From Acidobacteriaceae bacterium (GTDB taxonomy: Bacteria > Acidobacteriota > Terriglobia > Terriglobales > Acidobacteriaceae), in assembly GCA_003151335.1 (NCBI GenBank), contig PLXE01000047.1, forward strand, positions 1-64,000: 64,000 nucleotides of DNA, in the 5' to 3' direction. The notes under the pieces are model-generated. The model had not been told where the DNA came from. It saw only the letters and a program-made list of their open reading frames with translations, and did no database searches. A program made the position numbers and the translations under genes. Shown one piece after another: positions 34,977 to 42,533 of the stretch; the stretch's first letter is position 1, and each line of letters opens with the position of its first letter.

Positions 34977-35361
34977 ACTGTGCCTCCCTTATAGCCTTGA
35001 ATTGGTTGCTGCTCCGTTTTCGTTTCCCACGATCTCTTATTACTGCGTTCGATATGGACTAGAACCAAGCTTCCTTGCCCTGCTTCACCATCCCTGTTGT
35101 CACTTGTGCCCAGCGCTGCGCTTCAAAAGCCAAGACCCTCCAGCCGAAAACGCTCCGCTTCCAATCCTGGAAGCAGGTCTCCGGCGATAACTTTTTCGCG
35201 TGGGCCAGATCTGGCAAGTTCTTGCAGACGGCGGTCAGGGGAACTTTCACAAGCCACTCTCGGCGTGTTTGACGTGCGTCAGCAAACGGAAGCCGTTGGG
35301 CCCGGCGCGCCGCAGTTGCAAACGTGCTGTTACTTATCCGTCGAACCCGCACACAGGGTCA

Positions 35362-35375
35362 GTGACCTAGGTCAC
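35362..35375. promoter_or_regulatory. Crp/Fnr-type palindrome GTGA-N6-TCAC
   Basis: GTGACCTAGGTCAC is a perfect 14-bp palindrome with the GTGA/TCAC half-sites and 6-bp spacing typical of Crp-family operators. It lies 386 bp upstream of mvhG and 258 bp upstream of hypC. Confidence 0.55.
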
Positions 35376-35388
35376 GTATCGTCGTGAG

Positions 35389-35402
35389 CGAACGTACGTT
35401 CG
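35389..35402. promoter_or_regulatory. palindrome CGAACGTACGTTCG
   Basis: This perfect 14-bp palindrome lies 13 bp beyond the Crp/Fnr-like site, in the same divergent region. The binding factor is unknown. The half-site CGAACGT does not match a family I can name. Confidence 0.4.
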
Positions 35403-35551
35403 AGGGCTGAGGCGGACTAAGGGCTCGGTCGCTTGTTTTCCTGAAACCCTTGCTGGGTGCGGATTTGGGCACAGTCTAACTCGCAGCAACGATCGTCACA
35501 GGTGGGTGTGCGCTGCACCTGAAAAAAGCCACCCCTTGAGCGGCGGGCCCA

Positions 35552-35562
35552 GTGATCATCAC
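35552..35562. promoter_or_regulatory. short palindrome GTGATCATCAC upstream of hypC
   Basis: The 5-bp arms GTGAT/ATCAC lie around one base, 70 bp upstream of the hypC start. It is a possible second operator in the hydrogenase control region, but weak on its own because of its short arms. Confidence 0.3.
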
Positions 35563-35632
35563 GTTGAGGTGTGTCGCTGGTCACAGCCTCCTGTAACAAG
35601 CGGTGTTTTACTGGTTGCCGAGGATAGCTGCT

Positions 35633-35887
35633 GTGTGCCTCGCCATACCCGGAAAAATCCTTGAAATCGAAATGCAGGGCGCCATGCGGGCCGCCCGTGT
35701 GCAGTTCGGCGGGATCGTGCGCCAAGTTTCCCTGGACTTTGTTCCCGAGGCCGGGCTGGGCGACTACGTGATGGTCCACGTCGGCTTCGCGCTAAGTCTC
35801 GTCGATCGGGTCGAAGCCGACCGCACTTACAAGCTCCTGCAAGAGATGGGAATGCTGGAGTCAGAGCTGGCGCCCACCGATTCGTAA
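35633..35887 (+). CDS. hypC: hydrogenase assembly chaperone HypC
   Basis: This 84-aa chaperone delivers the Fe(CN)2CO group to the large subunit with HypD. The GTG start gives the invariant N-terminus M-C-L-A-I-P-G-K with the essential Cys2. Starting further upstream would bury that cysteine. GAGG lies 9 bases before the GTG. The rest (VSLDFVPEAGLGDYVMVHVGFAL, cited here as GDYVMVHVGFAL) fits the HypC beta-barrel. It is divergent from the hydrogenase operon. HypA, B, D, E and F are not in the window. Confidence 0.94.
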   Translation: MCLAIPGKILEIEMQGAMRAARVQFGGIVRQVSLDFVPEAGLGDYVMVHVGFALSLVDRVEADRTYKLLQEMGMLESELAPTDS

Positions 35888-36083
35888 GATTCGCATCCTT
35901 TCTGCCCTTCCCTATTAGAAAATCTCCAGCCCTCAGCATCACCCGCGAAAAGACATTTCTCGGCGGACGAACTCGCCGCCTGCGGGCAGTCCAAGATAAG
36001 ATACAAGAGACCTGCTTTCCGGATTTCTAGGAGCTTGTCCTCGGGGCATGTATCTTCGAAATTACGTACGAGATTAGGGACTC

Positions 36084-37427
36084 ATGGAACTATCGGAAAA
36101 ACTGGAAACACCCGTAACCACGATCCGCGAAATCGGCCAGCACGAAGGCCAGACCGTCACCCTTCGTGGCTGGCTCTACAACTTGCGCGAGAGCGGCAAA
36201 CTACTGTTCCCCATCTTTCGCGACGGCAGCGGCGTCATCCAGGGCGTTGTCGCCAAGAATGCCGTCTCGCCTGAACTGTTCGACTCGATCAAGGGCCTGA
36301 CCCAGGAGTCCAGCGTGATCGTGACCGGCAAGGTGCGCGCCGACAAACGCGCCCCCGGCGGCTACGAACTCGACGTTAGCAACGCGCAGGTTTTGCAGCG
36401 CGTCAATCCGGACGATCCTTATCCCATTTCGCCGAAAGAGCATGGCGTCGATTTCCTCATGGAGCACCGCCATCTTTGGCTGCGCTCGCCCCGTCAGGCC
36501 GCAATCTTGCGGGTCCGCGCCGAGATCATCAAAGCGGCGCGCGACTATTTCGACGACCGCGGATTCACCCTCACCGATCCACCAATTCTCACGCCCGCAG
36601 CCTGCGAAGGCACCACCACGTTGTTTCCGGTGGATTACTTCGACGAGCAGGCTTACCTGACCCAGTCGGGACAGCTTTATATCGAAGCCACGGCTATGGC
36701 TCTCGGCAAGGTTTACAGCTTTGGCCCGACCTTCCGCGCGGAGAAATCGAAGACGCGCCGCCACCTCACCGAATTCTGGATGGTCGAACCCGAGGTTGCC
36801 TTCGCCACGCTCGACGATCTGATGACCCTGGCGGAAGAGTTCATCACTTTCATCGTCAAGCGATGTCTCGACAAACGTCGCCCTGAGTTGGAGACGATTG
36901 GGCGCGACCTCAGCAAGCTGGAGAAAATTGCCACGCCCTTCCCTCGCATCTCCTACGACGAGGCCGTGCAGATGTTGCAGGAAGGGCACACCAAGGGCCT
37001 GGTCGAGAACAAGTTCGAGTGGGGCGGCGACTTCGGCTCGCCGGATGAAACTTACATCTCGTCGCAATTCGACCGGCCGGTGATGGTGCATCGCTATCCG
37101 GCGGCCATCAAGGCGTTCTACATGGAGCCCGACCCGCAACGGCCGGAGTTTGCCCTGTGCGTGGATGTGCTGGCGCCGGAGGGTTACGGGGAAATCATCG
37201 GCGGATCGCAGCGCATTGGGTCCTACGACCTTCTGCTGAAGCGCATTCAAGAGCACCAGCTGCCGGAAGAGGCCTTCAAGTGGTATCTCGACCTGCGCAA
37301 GTTCGGCGGCGTTCCGCACGCCGGATTCGGCATGGGCATCGAGCGCGCTGTGGCCTGGATATGCGGCTTGGAGCATGTACGCGAGACCATTCCCTTTCCG
37401 CGCACGCTGCACCGCTTGTACCCCTAG
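36084..37427 (+). CDS. asnS: asparagine-tRNA ligase
   Basis: This 447-aa class IIb synthetase has an N-terminal OB-fold anticodon-binding domain ([18 protein letters not shown]) and a catalytic core with motif 2 [20 protein letters not shown] and motif 3 [15 protein letters not shown]. It ends in the typical [10 protein letters not shown]. Asn rather than Asp specificity is supported by similarity to AsnRS around the motif 2 region and by the terminal RLYP. The matching tRNA-Asn is at the start of the window. The next gene downstream is arginase, after a strong hairpin. Confidence 0.95.
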   Translation: MELSEKLETPVTTIREIGQHEGQTVTLRGWLYNLRESGKLLFPIFRDGSGVIQGVVAKNAVSPELFDSIKGLTQESSVIVTGKVRADKRAPGGYELDVSNAQVLQRVNPDDPYPISPKEHGVDFLMEHRHLWLRSPRQAAILRVRAEIIKAARDYFDDRGFTLTDPPILTPAACEGTTTLFPVDYFDEQAYLTQSGQLYIEATAMALGKVYSFGPTFRAEKSKTRRHLTEFWMVEPEVAFATLDDLMTLAEEFITFIVKRCLDKRRPELETIGRDLSKLEKIATPFPRISYDEAVQMLQEGHTKGLVENKFEWGGDFGSPDETYISSQFDRPVMVHRYPAAIKAFYMEPDPQRPEFALCVDVLAPEGYGEIIGGSQRIGSYDLLLKRIQEHQLPEEAFKWYLDLRKFGGVPHAGFGMGIERAVAWICGLEHVRETIPFPRTLHRLYP

Positions 37428-37440
37428 CTGCGAGTTTCGC

Positions 37441-37470
37441 ATCCCACATTGTGGTACTACAATGTGGGAT
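37441..37470. promoter_or_regulatory. perfect 12-bp inverted repeat between asnS and arginase
   Basis: ATCCCACATTGT and ACAATGTGGGAT pair perfectly across a 6-nt loop. The repeat begins 13 bp after the asnS stop and ends 23 bp before the arginase ATG. No U-tract follows, so an operator or an RNA element controlling arginase is more likely than a simple terminator. Confidence 0.55.
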
Positions 37471-37493
37471 TACAATATTGGCAGAGAATCTTT

Positions 37494-38444
37494 ATGGCAA
37501 CCAGTCCAATCACGAAGCCATTACAACACGTCCAAACCAAGCACATCCGGATTATCGGCGTGCCGCTCGACCTGGGCCAGTCGCGCCGCGGGGTTGACAT
37601 GGGTCCGTCGGCCATGCGCGTCGCCGGACTCGAATCCAAGCTCGAGGCCCTCGGCTACGAAGTCGAGGATGGCGGTAACATACCCGTCGCTTTGGCGGAA
37701 ACCAAGTCGGAAGGCGATCCCAACGCCAAGTACCTGAAGGAAATCACCGAGACTTGCTCGAAAGAAGCCGAACTCGTGGTTAAAACCTTGGAGGCCGGAA
37801 AGATTCCCGTGGTCCTCGGTGGCGACCATTCCATTGCCGCGGGCACGGTGTCTGGCGTGGCCGAGTTTTATCGCCACAAGAACCAGCGCATCGGTCTGTT
37901 GTGGATTGACGCGCACACCGATATCAACACCCCCGGCAGTTCACCCAGCGGCAACGTACACGGCATGCCATTGGGCGCCATCATGGGCCTGTTCGAGTCT
38001 CCGCTCACCGATCTGTATGGCTTCAGTCCGAAAGTACAGCCCGACAACTGTGTGCTGGTGGGCATCCGCGACGTCGACAATCACGAGCGCGAAAACATCA
38101 GGAGGTCAGGCGTCCACGTCTTTACCATGCGCGACATTGACGAACGCGGCATGCGCTCGGTGATGGAGGAGGCCCTCCGCCTTGCAGGACGCGGCACCGT
38201 CGGCTATCACGTTTCGCTCGATCTGGACTGGATCGATCCTGAAGATGCGCCGGGCGTCGGAACTCCGGTTTGGGGCGGCGCGACCTATCGCGAGGGACAC
38301 CTGGCGATGGAGATCATCGCCGACCACGGGCGCATGCTCAGCTTCGAACTGGTGGAAGTGAACCCGGTCCTCGATGAGCGCAACCAGACAGCGGAGCTGG
38401 CGGTGGAGCTGGCACTGTCGGCGTTCGGCAAAAAAATACTGTAG
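37494..38444 (+). CDS. rocF: arginase
   Basis: This 316-aa binuclear manganese enzyme hydrolyses arginine to ornithine and urea. Metal-ligand motifs are GGDHSIAAG, WIDAHTDIN and SLDLDWIDPEDAPGVGTP, with the C-terminal SFELVEVNPVLDERN. These favour arginase over agmatinase, since SxDxDxxDP followed by APGVGTP is the arginase form. The ATG at 37494 is chosen from the protein start, and a longer frame runs back through the hairpin. No ornithine-cycle genes are adjacent. Confidence 0.92.
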   Translation: MATSPITKPLQHVQTKHIRIIGVPLDLGQSRRGVDMGPSAMRVAGLESKLEALGYEVEDGGNIPVALAETKSEGDPNAKYLKEITETCSKEAELVVKTLEAGKIPVVLGGDHSIAAGTVSGVAEFYRHKNQRIGLLWIDAHTDINTPGSSPSGNVHGMPLGAIMGLFESPLTDLYGFSPKVQPDNCVLVGIRDVDNHERENIRRSGVHVFTMRDIDERGMRSVMEEALRLAGRGTVGYHVSLDLDWIDPEDAPGVGTPVWGGATYREGHLAMEIIADHGRMLSFELVEVNPVLDERNQTAELAVELALSAFGKKIL

Positions 38445-38506
38445 TCATCTGCACTTGCTGCGACCGTTAAACATGTTTAGCCTCTAAAATTGGTAGGAGT
38501 TGCGTG

Positions 38507-38743
38507 ATGTTAGGTATCCGACTAGATTCAGAGTTGGAGAAGCGCTTGGAACGGCTGGCGAAAGAGACTGGGCGTAGCAAGAGCTACTATGCGAAGCTCG
38601 CCATACGGCAGTATCTGGAGGATCGGGAGGACTATTTGCTAGGCATCGCCGCCCTCGAACGCAACGAGCCGAGAATTTCGCTGGAGGACTTGGAGCGCGA
38701 ACTTGGCTTGGACCGGTCCGGCTCCATCTTCGAGGCAAACTAG
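38507..38743 (+). CDS. ribbon-helix-helix antitoxin-like protein, no toxin partner
   Basis: This 78-aa protein begins MLGIRLDSELEKRLERLAKE, a beta strand and two helices typical of RelB/CopG-type ribbon-helix-helix antitoxins. The second half (ISLEDLERELGL) is the usual toxin-wrapping tail. AGGAG lies 7 bases before the ATG. No RelE/ParE-like toxin follows. The next 300 bp hold only a putative structured RNA. It is either an orphan antitoxin or a stand-alone regulator. Confidence 0.8.
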   Translation: MLGIRLDSELEKRLERLAKETGRSKSYYAKLAIRQYLEDREDYLLGIAALERNEPRISLEDLERELGLDRSGSIFEAN

Positions 38744-38782
38744 CCCACCATCCGCTGCAAAACCGTGCTATAGTTTCGCTCC

Positions 38783-38995
38783 AGATCTGCGCTGGGCGCT
38801 CCCTCGAAAAACCTTCCACCCATGTAAGACGGTTGGGGGATTGCCGCTGCACACCGGCGCCTCCTACAAGCCAAGCAACCTGAATCAGCACGCTGGAGTG
38901 TTGGCTCCCACCTACACCGTCGTTTCCGTGGTTGCGGAAGCCGGCGCCGGGGGCAGAGCCAATCTATGGCTGCCTCGGGGCTAGCGTTCGATATC
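38783..38995 (+). ncRNA. candidate structured RNA, 6S-like architecture
   Basis: This gene-free stretch of about 210 nt folds on paper into one long rod. A closing helix CGCT/AGCG (38790-38793 with 38983-38986) is followed by CCAT/ATGG (38820-38823 with 38966-38969), an internal bubble on the 5' side, then GATTG/CAATC (38839-38843 with 38960-38964), CTGC/GCAG, and a perfect 8-bp CCGGCGCC/GGCGCCGG (38854-38861 with 38943-38950) below an apical region. A closing stem, central bubble and long apical hairpin is the 6S RNA plan. A TATAGT box (38769-38774) is placed to start it, although no good -35 or terminator is seen. It could also be a ddl leader. Confidence 0.42.
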
Positions 38996-39053
38996 GTCGC
39001 GAGGTCTATCGCTGATTACTATTCACAAAACTTTCTGGAGTTAAGATCGAACC

Positions 39054-40247
39054 ATGACCAAACTCCGGGTAGGTGTCCTGTTTGGCGGGCGCAGTGGCGA
39101 GCATGAAGTCTCGCTGCTGTCGGCAGCCTCGGTCCTGAACGCCATCGATAAGAAGAAATACGACGTTGTGCCCATCGGTATCACCAAGGAAGGGCGATGG
39201 GTAACTGCGGCCCACGCCAAGCGCCTGTTGCGCGGCAACCTGCCGGAAGCAGCCGAGCCGCGTCATCTGCGAGCCGGCGATCCTGAGACCACCTCCGCCG
39301 CTGCAGTCCTGGCCAAAGGCGAAGCCGTGGTAGTACCGCCCATGCCGGGCGAAAACCATTCCGCGCTAATGCCCTTTGAGACGCACTCTACTGATCTGCA
39401 CGCGGCGCCCAATTCCATTGACGTGGACATCATCTTCCCCGTTCTGCATGGCACCTTCGGCGAAGACGGCACCATACAAGGCTTGCTGGAACTGGCGGAC
39501 ATTGCCTACGTCGGCGCAGGCGTACTGGGCTCTGCTGCCGGCATGGACAAGGACGTGATGAAGCGCCTCTTCCGCGACGCCGGACTGCCCATCGTGAAGC
39601 ACGTCACCGTTCTGCGCAGTGCATGGCGCGGGCAGCCAAGAAAAGTGCGCAAGCAAATCGAAGCCGCGCTGAAGTATCCCGTGTTCGTGAAGCCGGCGAA
39701 CCTGGGCTCGTCGGTCGGGATCAGCAAAGTGCACAACGGCGGCGAGCTCGCCGCGGCCATGGACGAGGCGGCGCGCTACGATCGCAAGCTGGTGATCGAG
39801 CAGGGCGTCGGCGGCTCCAAAGGCAAGGCCCGCGAGATCGAATGCTCGGTGCTGGGCAATGACAACCCTATCGCTTCCCTTCCCGGCGAGATCGTCCCCG
39901 TGAAAGAGTTCTACGACTACGACGCCAAATATCTGGTCGAAGGATCGGAGTCGATCATCCCGGCCAAGCTCCCTAAAGCCAAACAAAAGGAAGTGCAGCA
40001 ACTCGCGATCGCAGCCTTCAAGGCGGTGGACTGCGCCGGCATGGCGCGCGTGGACTTTCTCCTGGACCCACGCCGGGGCAAGGTGTACGTCAACGAAGTC
40101 AATACTATTCCTGGCTTCACCTCCATCAGCATGTATCCCAAGATGTGGGCCGCCACGGGAATCGATTATCCCGAACTGATGGACCGGCTGATCCAGCTCG
40201 GCCTGGAGCGCCACGCGGAGAAAAAGCAGAACCAATACAGCCGGTGA
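39054..40247 (+). CDS. ddl: D-alanine-D-alanine ligase
   Basis: This 397-aa ATP-grasp enzyme makes the D-Ala-D-Ala dipeptide of peptidoglycan. Visible motifs are VLFGGRSGEHEVSLLSA at the N-terminus, PVFVKPANLGSSVGISKV (ATP-grasp), EFYDYDAKY with the substrate-loop tyrosine, and DFLLDPRRGKVYVNEVNTIPG with the Mg ligands. It is longer than E. coli DdlB (306 aa), with an insertion around residues 85-120 as in DdlA-type enzymes. A GGAG lies upstream of the ATG at a rather long spacing. It is monocistronic. Confidence 0.95.
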   Translation: MTKLRVGVLFGGRSGEHEVSLLSAASVLNAIDKKKYDVVPIGITKEGRWVTAAHAKRLLRGNLPEAAEPRHLRAGDPETTSAAAVLAKGEAVVVPPMPGENHSALMPFETHSTDLHAAPNSIDVDIIFPVLHGTFGEDGTIQGLLELADIAYVGAGVLGSAAGMDKDVMKRLFRDAGLPIVKHVTVLRSAWRGQPRKVRKQIEAALKYPVFVKPANLGSSVGISKVHNGGELAAAMDEAARYDRKLVIEQGVGGSKGKAREIECSVLGNDNPIASLPGEIVPVKEFYDYDAKYLVEGSESIIPAKLPKAKQKEVQQLAIAAFKAVDCAGMARVDFLLDPRRGKVYVNEVNTIPGFTSISMYPKMWAATGIDYPELMDRLIQLGLERHAEKKQNQYSR

Positions 40248-40407
40248 CGCTAACCCTTTTCCCTCGCAAGCGTCTATTTCAGCAAGCAGGGAGCGATGCT
40301 CGTGAGGGGCGTGCGCGAAGTTCCACTCCGCTAGAACAGCGCATGCCCCGGGCACCGCAAACTGCCTTCCGTATCTCCTGATTCGCAACCACGGAACAAA
40401 AGCAGGG

Positions 40408-40435
40408 TCCTCCTCGTAACCATCAACGAGGAGGA
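40408..40435 (+). promoter_or_regulatory. hairpin over the ribosome-binding site of the DUF4097-like gene
   Basis: TCCTCCTCGT (40408-40417) and ACGAGGAGGA (40426-40435) form a perfect 10-bp stem with an 8-nt loop. The right arm contains the Shine-Dalgarno sequence of the GTG at 40441, so the fold would hide the ribosome-binding site. A thermometer, ligand-gated or protein-controlled switch is possible. Confidence 0.6.
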
Positions 40436-40440
40436 GTTCT

Positions 40441-41232
40441 GTGCGTAAAACCTTCCTAATTGTTCTCCTATGCCTGTCGGTCCTCGGTGTGTCCGCCTTC
40501 GCCGAGGAATGGAGCAAAACTTATCAGGTCGGCGACAAGCCCACCTTGCGTGTGGACACCAACGACGCCTCGGTTGAAATCACGCGCGGCGCCAGCCGCA
40601 CGGTTTCAGCCCGTGTGATCGCCGAGGGCTACAGCATGGGAGGGAGCGGCGTGCGCGTCACTGAGCGCCAGGACGCCGACAAGGTTGAGCTGCAAGTCCA
40701 CGTACCGAGCCGTTGGGGCATCCACATCGGCATGCACGAGGGGGTGCGCATCCAGGTGCAGGTTCCCTCGGAAGCCGCTCTGGACTTGCACTCTGGCGAC
40801 GGGCACATCGCAGTCGACGGCATCTCCGGGCAGGCCCGCATCGATACCGGCGACGGACACATCCAGGTCCGCAACTTCAATGGCGGACTGCACGCCCACA
40901 CTGGCGATGGGCACATGACCATTGACGGCGTGCTGACTGACGTTGACCTGCGCACCGGCGATGGACACATTGACCTCACGGTGCGGCCGGGTTCGAAGAT
41001 GAGCAATGGATGGCTGATTCATACCAGCGACGGCGGGGTGGAGGTTCGGCTTCCGCAAGACTTTGTCGCCGAGCTTTACGCCCATACCGGCGACGGCCAC
41101 ATCCAGTTGGACATGCCGGTAACGGTGAACGGATCTATCGAGCGGGCGCGCATTCGCGGCAAGCTAAATGGCGGCGGACCACTGCTGGAAATCACCACCG
41201 GCGATGGCAGCATCCACATCGGCAAGTTCTAA
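40441..41232 (+). CDS. exported DUF4097-like beta-repeat protein
   Basis: This 263-aa protein has a signal peptide (about residues 1-21, ending SAFAEE). The mature part is a series of short beta-helix-like repeats with the motif TGDGHI or close variants at about seven positions, for example SGDGHIAVDG, TGDGHIQVRN, TGDGHMTIDG and TGDGSIHIGK. This resembles DUF4097/GIN-type putative adhesin repeats. It was probably built by internal duplication. The GTG start is set by GAGGAG 4 bases upstream, which lies in a strong hairpin. It converges with the M28 gene, overlapping by 4 bp. Function is unknown, but it is likely envelope-associated. Confidence 0.8.
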   Translation: MRKTFLIVLLCLSVLGVSAFAEEWSKTYQVGDKPTLRVDTNDASVEITRGASRTVSARVIAEGYSMGGSGVRVTERQDADKVELQVHVPSRWGIHIGMHEGVRIQVQVPSEAALDLHSGDGHIAVDGISGQARIDTGDGHIQVRNFNGGLHAHTGDGHMTIDGVLTDVDLRTGDGHIDLTVRPGSKMSNGWLIHTSDGGVEVRLPQDFVAELYAHTGDGHIQLDMPVTVNGSIERARIRGKLNGGGPLLEITTGDGSIHIGKF

Positions 41233-42239
41233 CGCGCATTCACCAAGCGGATGGTTTCCAGCACCACATCGCCGCTGATCGCCAGCGATTGCGGACTGAG
41301 CTTGTCCACCGTGTCTTGTGGGCTGTGCCAGAAGACATTGTTGTAACCGTAGTCGAGGTCGATGATGTCAACTGCCGGCACGCCGATCTTCAGAAGCGGC
41401 ATGTGGTCGTCCTCAATGCCGGCCTTGTATTGGTAGAAGTGCGATTGGTAGCCCAAGTTGGTGGCCGCCTGGTAAACCAGTTCGCTCAACCACGGCGTCG
41501 AGTTGGTTTCCTGCTGAATGTCGAGGTCTGCGTCACCGATCATATCGACCAGGATGAACGCCTTGATCTTTTTCGCGGTCCCATCCTGCTGCCATTTCTG
41601 CGCCAGATGTCGAGTGCCGTACACGCTGTCGGTGTCGGTCCACTTCACGAAGGCCTCTTCCCCATCCGTCCACACCAGCCAGATGCTGTAACCGTCGAGG
41701 GGTTTGCCGCGGAACTGGTCGGCAAGCGCCAGCAGCAGCGCCGTGGATGACCCGCCGTCGTTGGCGCCCACAAAGTCTTTCAGGTGATAGACCGTATCGT
41801 AGTGGCCGGCAACCACAATGATGCCGTCTTTCTTCCCCGGAAACTTCGCGATGATGTTGTTCATCGGGAAATCTCCGACCGGAGTTTTCGTGGTAAAGGT
41901 GTCGTTCTCGACGTTGTCTCCCTTGAGCTTCGAGTGGATGTACTGCTCCAGCTTGGCATGTCCCTGACTGCCGGGCGGACGCGCACCGAACGCGACGATC
42001 TCCTTCACATACTGCATCACGTGGTTGCCGTTAATGTCCGGTTTGGCAGCGGCGCTGCCCGAGTCGGCGAGCGGAGTGACCGCTGGAGCAGCCGGCGGAG
42101 CATTCGTCGCCGCCGTGGGTTTGACTTCAGCGGATACCTCGGATGGTGCCTGCTGCTTGTTGCATCCTGAGCTGACCCCAGCGACGAGAACCAGCAGACA
42201 AAGAACGAATGGAGAGAAAGTCATTCGGCGGGGCTTCAT
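41229..42239 (-). CDS. M28-family zinc peptidase / glutaminyl-cyclase-like lipoprotein
   Basis: This 336-aa lipoprotein has a basic start, a hydrophobic segment and lipobox VSSGC with Cys26. After a Pro/Ala linker comes an M28 alpha/beta domain with His146 (GHYDT), Asp161 (GANDGGSS), Glu194-Glu195 (WTDGEEAF), an Asp in DMIGDADL and a final His in WHSPQDT. The W(T/D)GEEAF form is typical of bacterial glutaminyl-peptide cyclotransferases as well as aminopeptidases, so either activity is possible. The ATG at 42239 is chosen for the lipoprotein signal. Confidence 0.88.
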   Translation of the reverse strand: MKPRRMTFSPFVLCLLVLVAGVSSGCNKQQAPSEVSAEVKPTAATNAPPAAPAVTPLADSGSAAAKPDINGNHVMQYVKEIVAFGARPPGSQGHAKLEQYIHSKLKGDNVENDTFTTKTPVGDFPMNNIIAKFPGKKDGIIVVAGHYDTVYHLKDFVGANDGGSSTALLLALADQFRGKPLDGYSIWLVWTDGEEAFVKWTDTDSVYGTRHLAQKWQQDGTAKKIKAFILVDMIGDADLDIQQETNSTPWLSELVYQAATNLGYQSHFYQYKAGIEDDHMPLLKIGVPAVDIIDLDYGYNNVFWHSPQDTVDKLSPQSLAISGDVVLETIRLVNAR

Positions 42240-42279
42240 GCTGCCAACATTGTAAATGGCGCGGTGAATCACCGCGGGA

Positions 42280-42525
42280 GCAATTAGCAACTAGCCATTA
42301 GCAGTCCCGAGCCTACCTGTCAGAAATGCACCGGTGAGTAGCACCTTTAGAGGCAACCTTCTTGTGCGTTCCATGATTTTCGGATTTCGCCTTTCTCCGT
42401 GCGCCCCGTGCCTCCGTGGTGAAACGATTCTCTCTGTGTCTCTGTGGTGAACGCGCCCTCCAACAAAACGGCCGCCCCGAAGAGCGGCCCTGATGCCTTG
42501 GCTAATTGCTAATTGCTAATTGCTA
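42280..42525. repeat. intergenic repeat patch with GCTAATT tandem units
   Basis: GCTAATT occurs three times in tandem (42501-42521), followed by GCTAG. The inverted counterpart GCAATTAGC begins at 42280, with ACTAGCCATTAGC following. Between them (about 42400-42455) are two CC(T/G)GTGGTGAA-type units (GCCTCCGTGGTGAA and GTCTCTGTGGTGAA). The patch looks like intergenic repeat DNA rather than coding sequence, and the yebC terminator is embedded in it. Confidence 0.55.
42461..42489 (-). terminator. intrinsic terminator of yebC
   Basis: On the minus strand GGCCGCTC-TTCG-GGGCGGCC forms an 8-bp stem (one G-U pair) with a tetraloop, followed by GTTTTGTTG. It lies 45 bp past the yebC stop. Confidence 0.78.
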
Positions 42526-42533
42526 GCCGCTTC

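Larger units (their letters stand above)
34977..35632. other. divergent regulatory region between hydrogenase operon and hypC
   Basis: These 656 bp hold no gene I can support. A 97-codon minus-strand frame (35059-35352) lacks a ribosome-binding site. Three perfect palindromes lie between 35362 and 35562. The region presumably holds promoters in both directions. Confidence 0.55.

Noticed and set aside
35059-35352. 97-codon minus-strand frame upstream of the hydrogenase operon
   Set aside because: It is plausible in position, but has a GTG start without a ribosome-binding site and no recognisable motif; it is not counted as a gene.
36201-37442. 413-codon minus-strand frame opposite asnS
   Set aside because: The synthetase motifs are on the plus strand; no independent evidence supports this frame.
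39366-40517. 383-codon minus-strand frame across ddl
   Set aside because: It is antisense to ddl and runs past its end without a ribosome-binding site or known domain.
42501-42521. GCTAATT tandem as a CRISPR array
   Set aside because: The units are 7 bp with no spacers; it is a simple tandem repeat.
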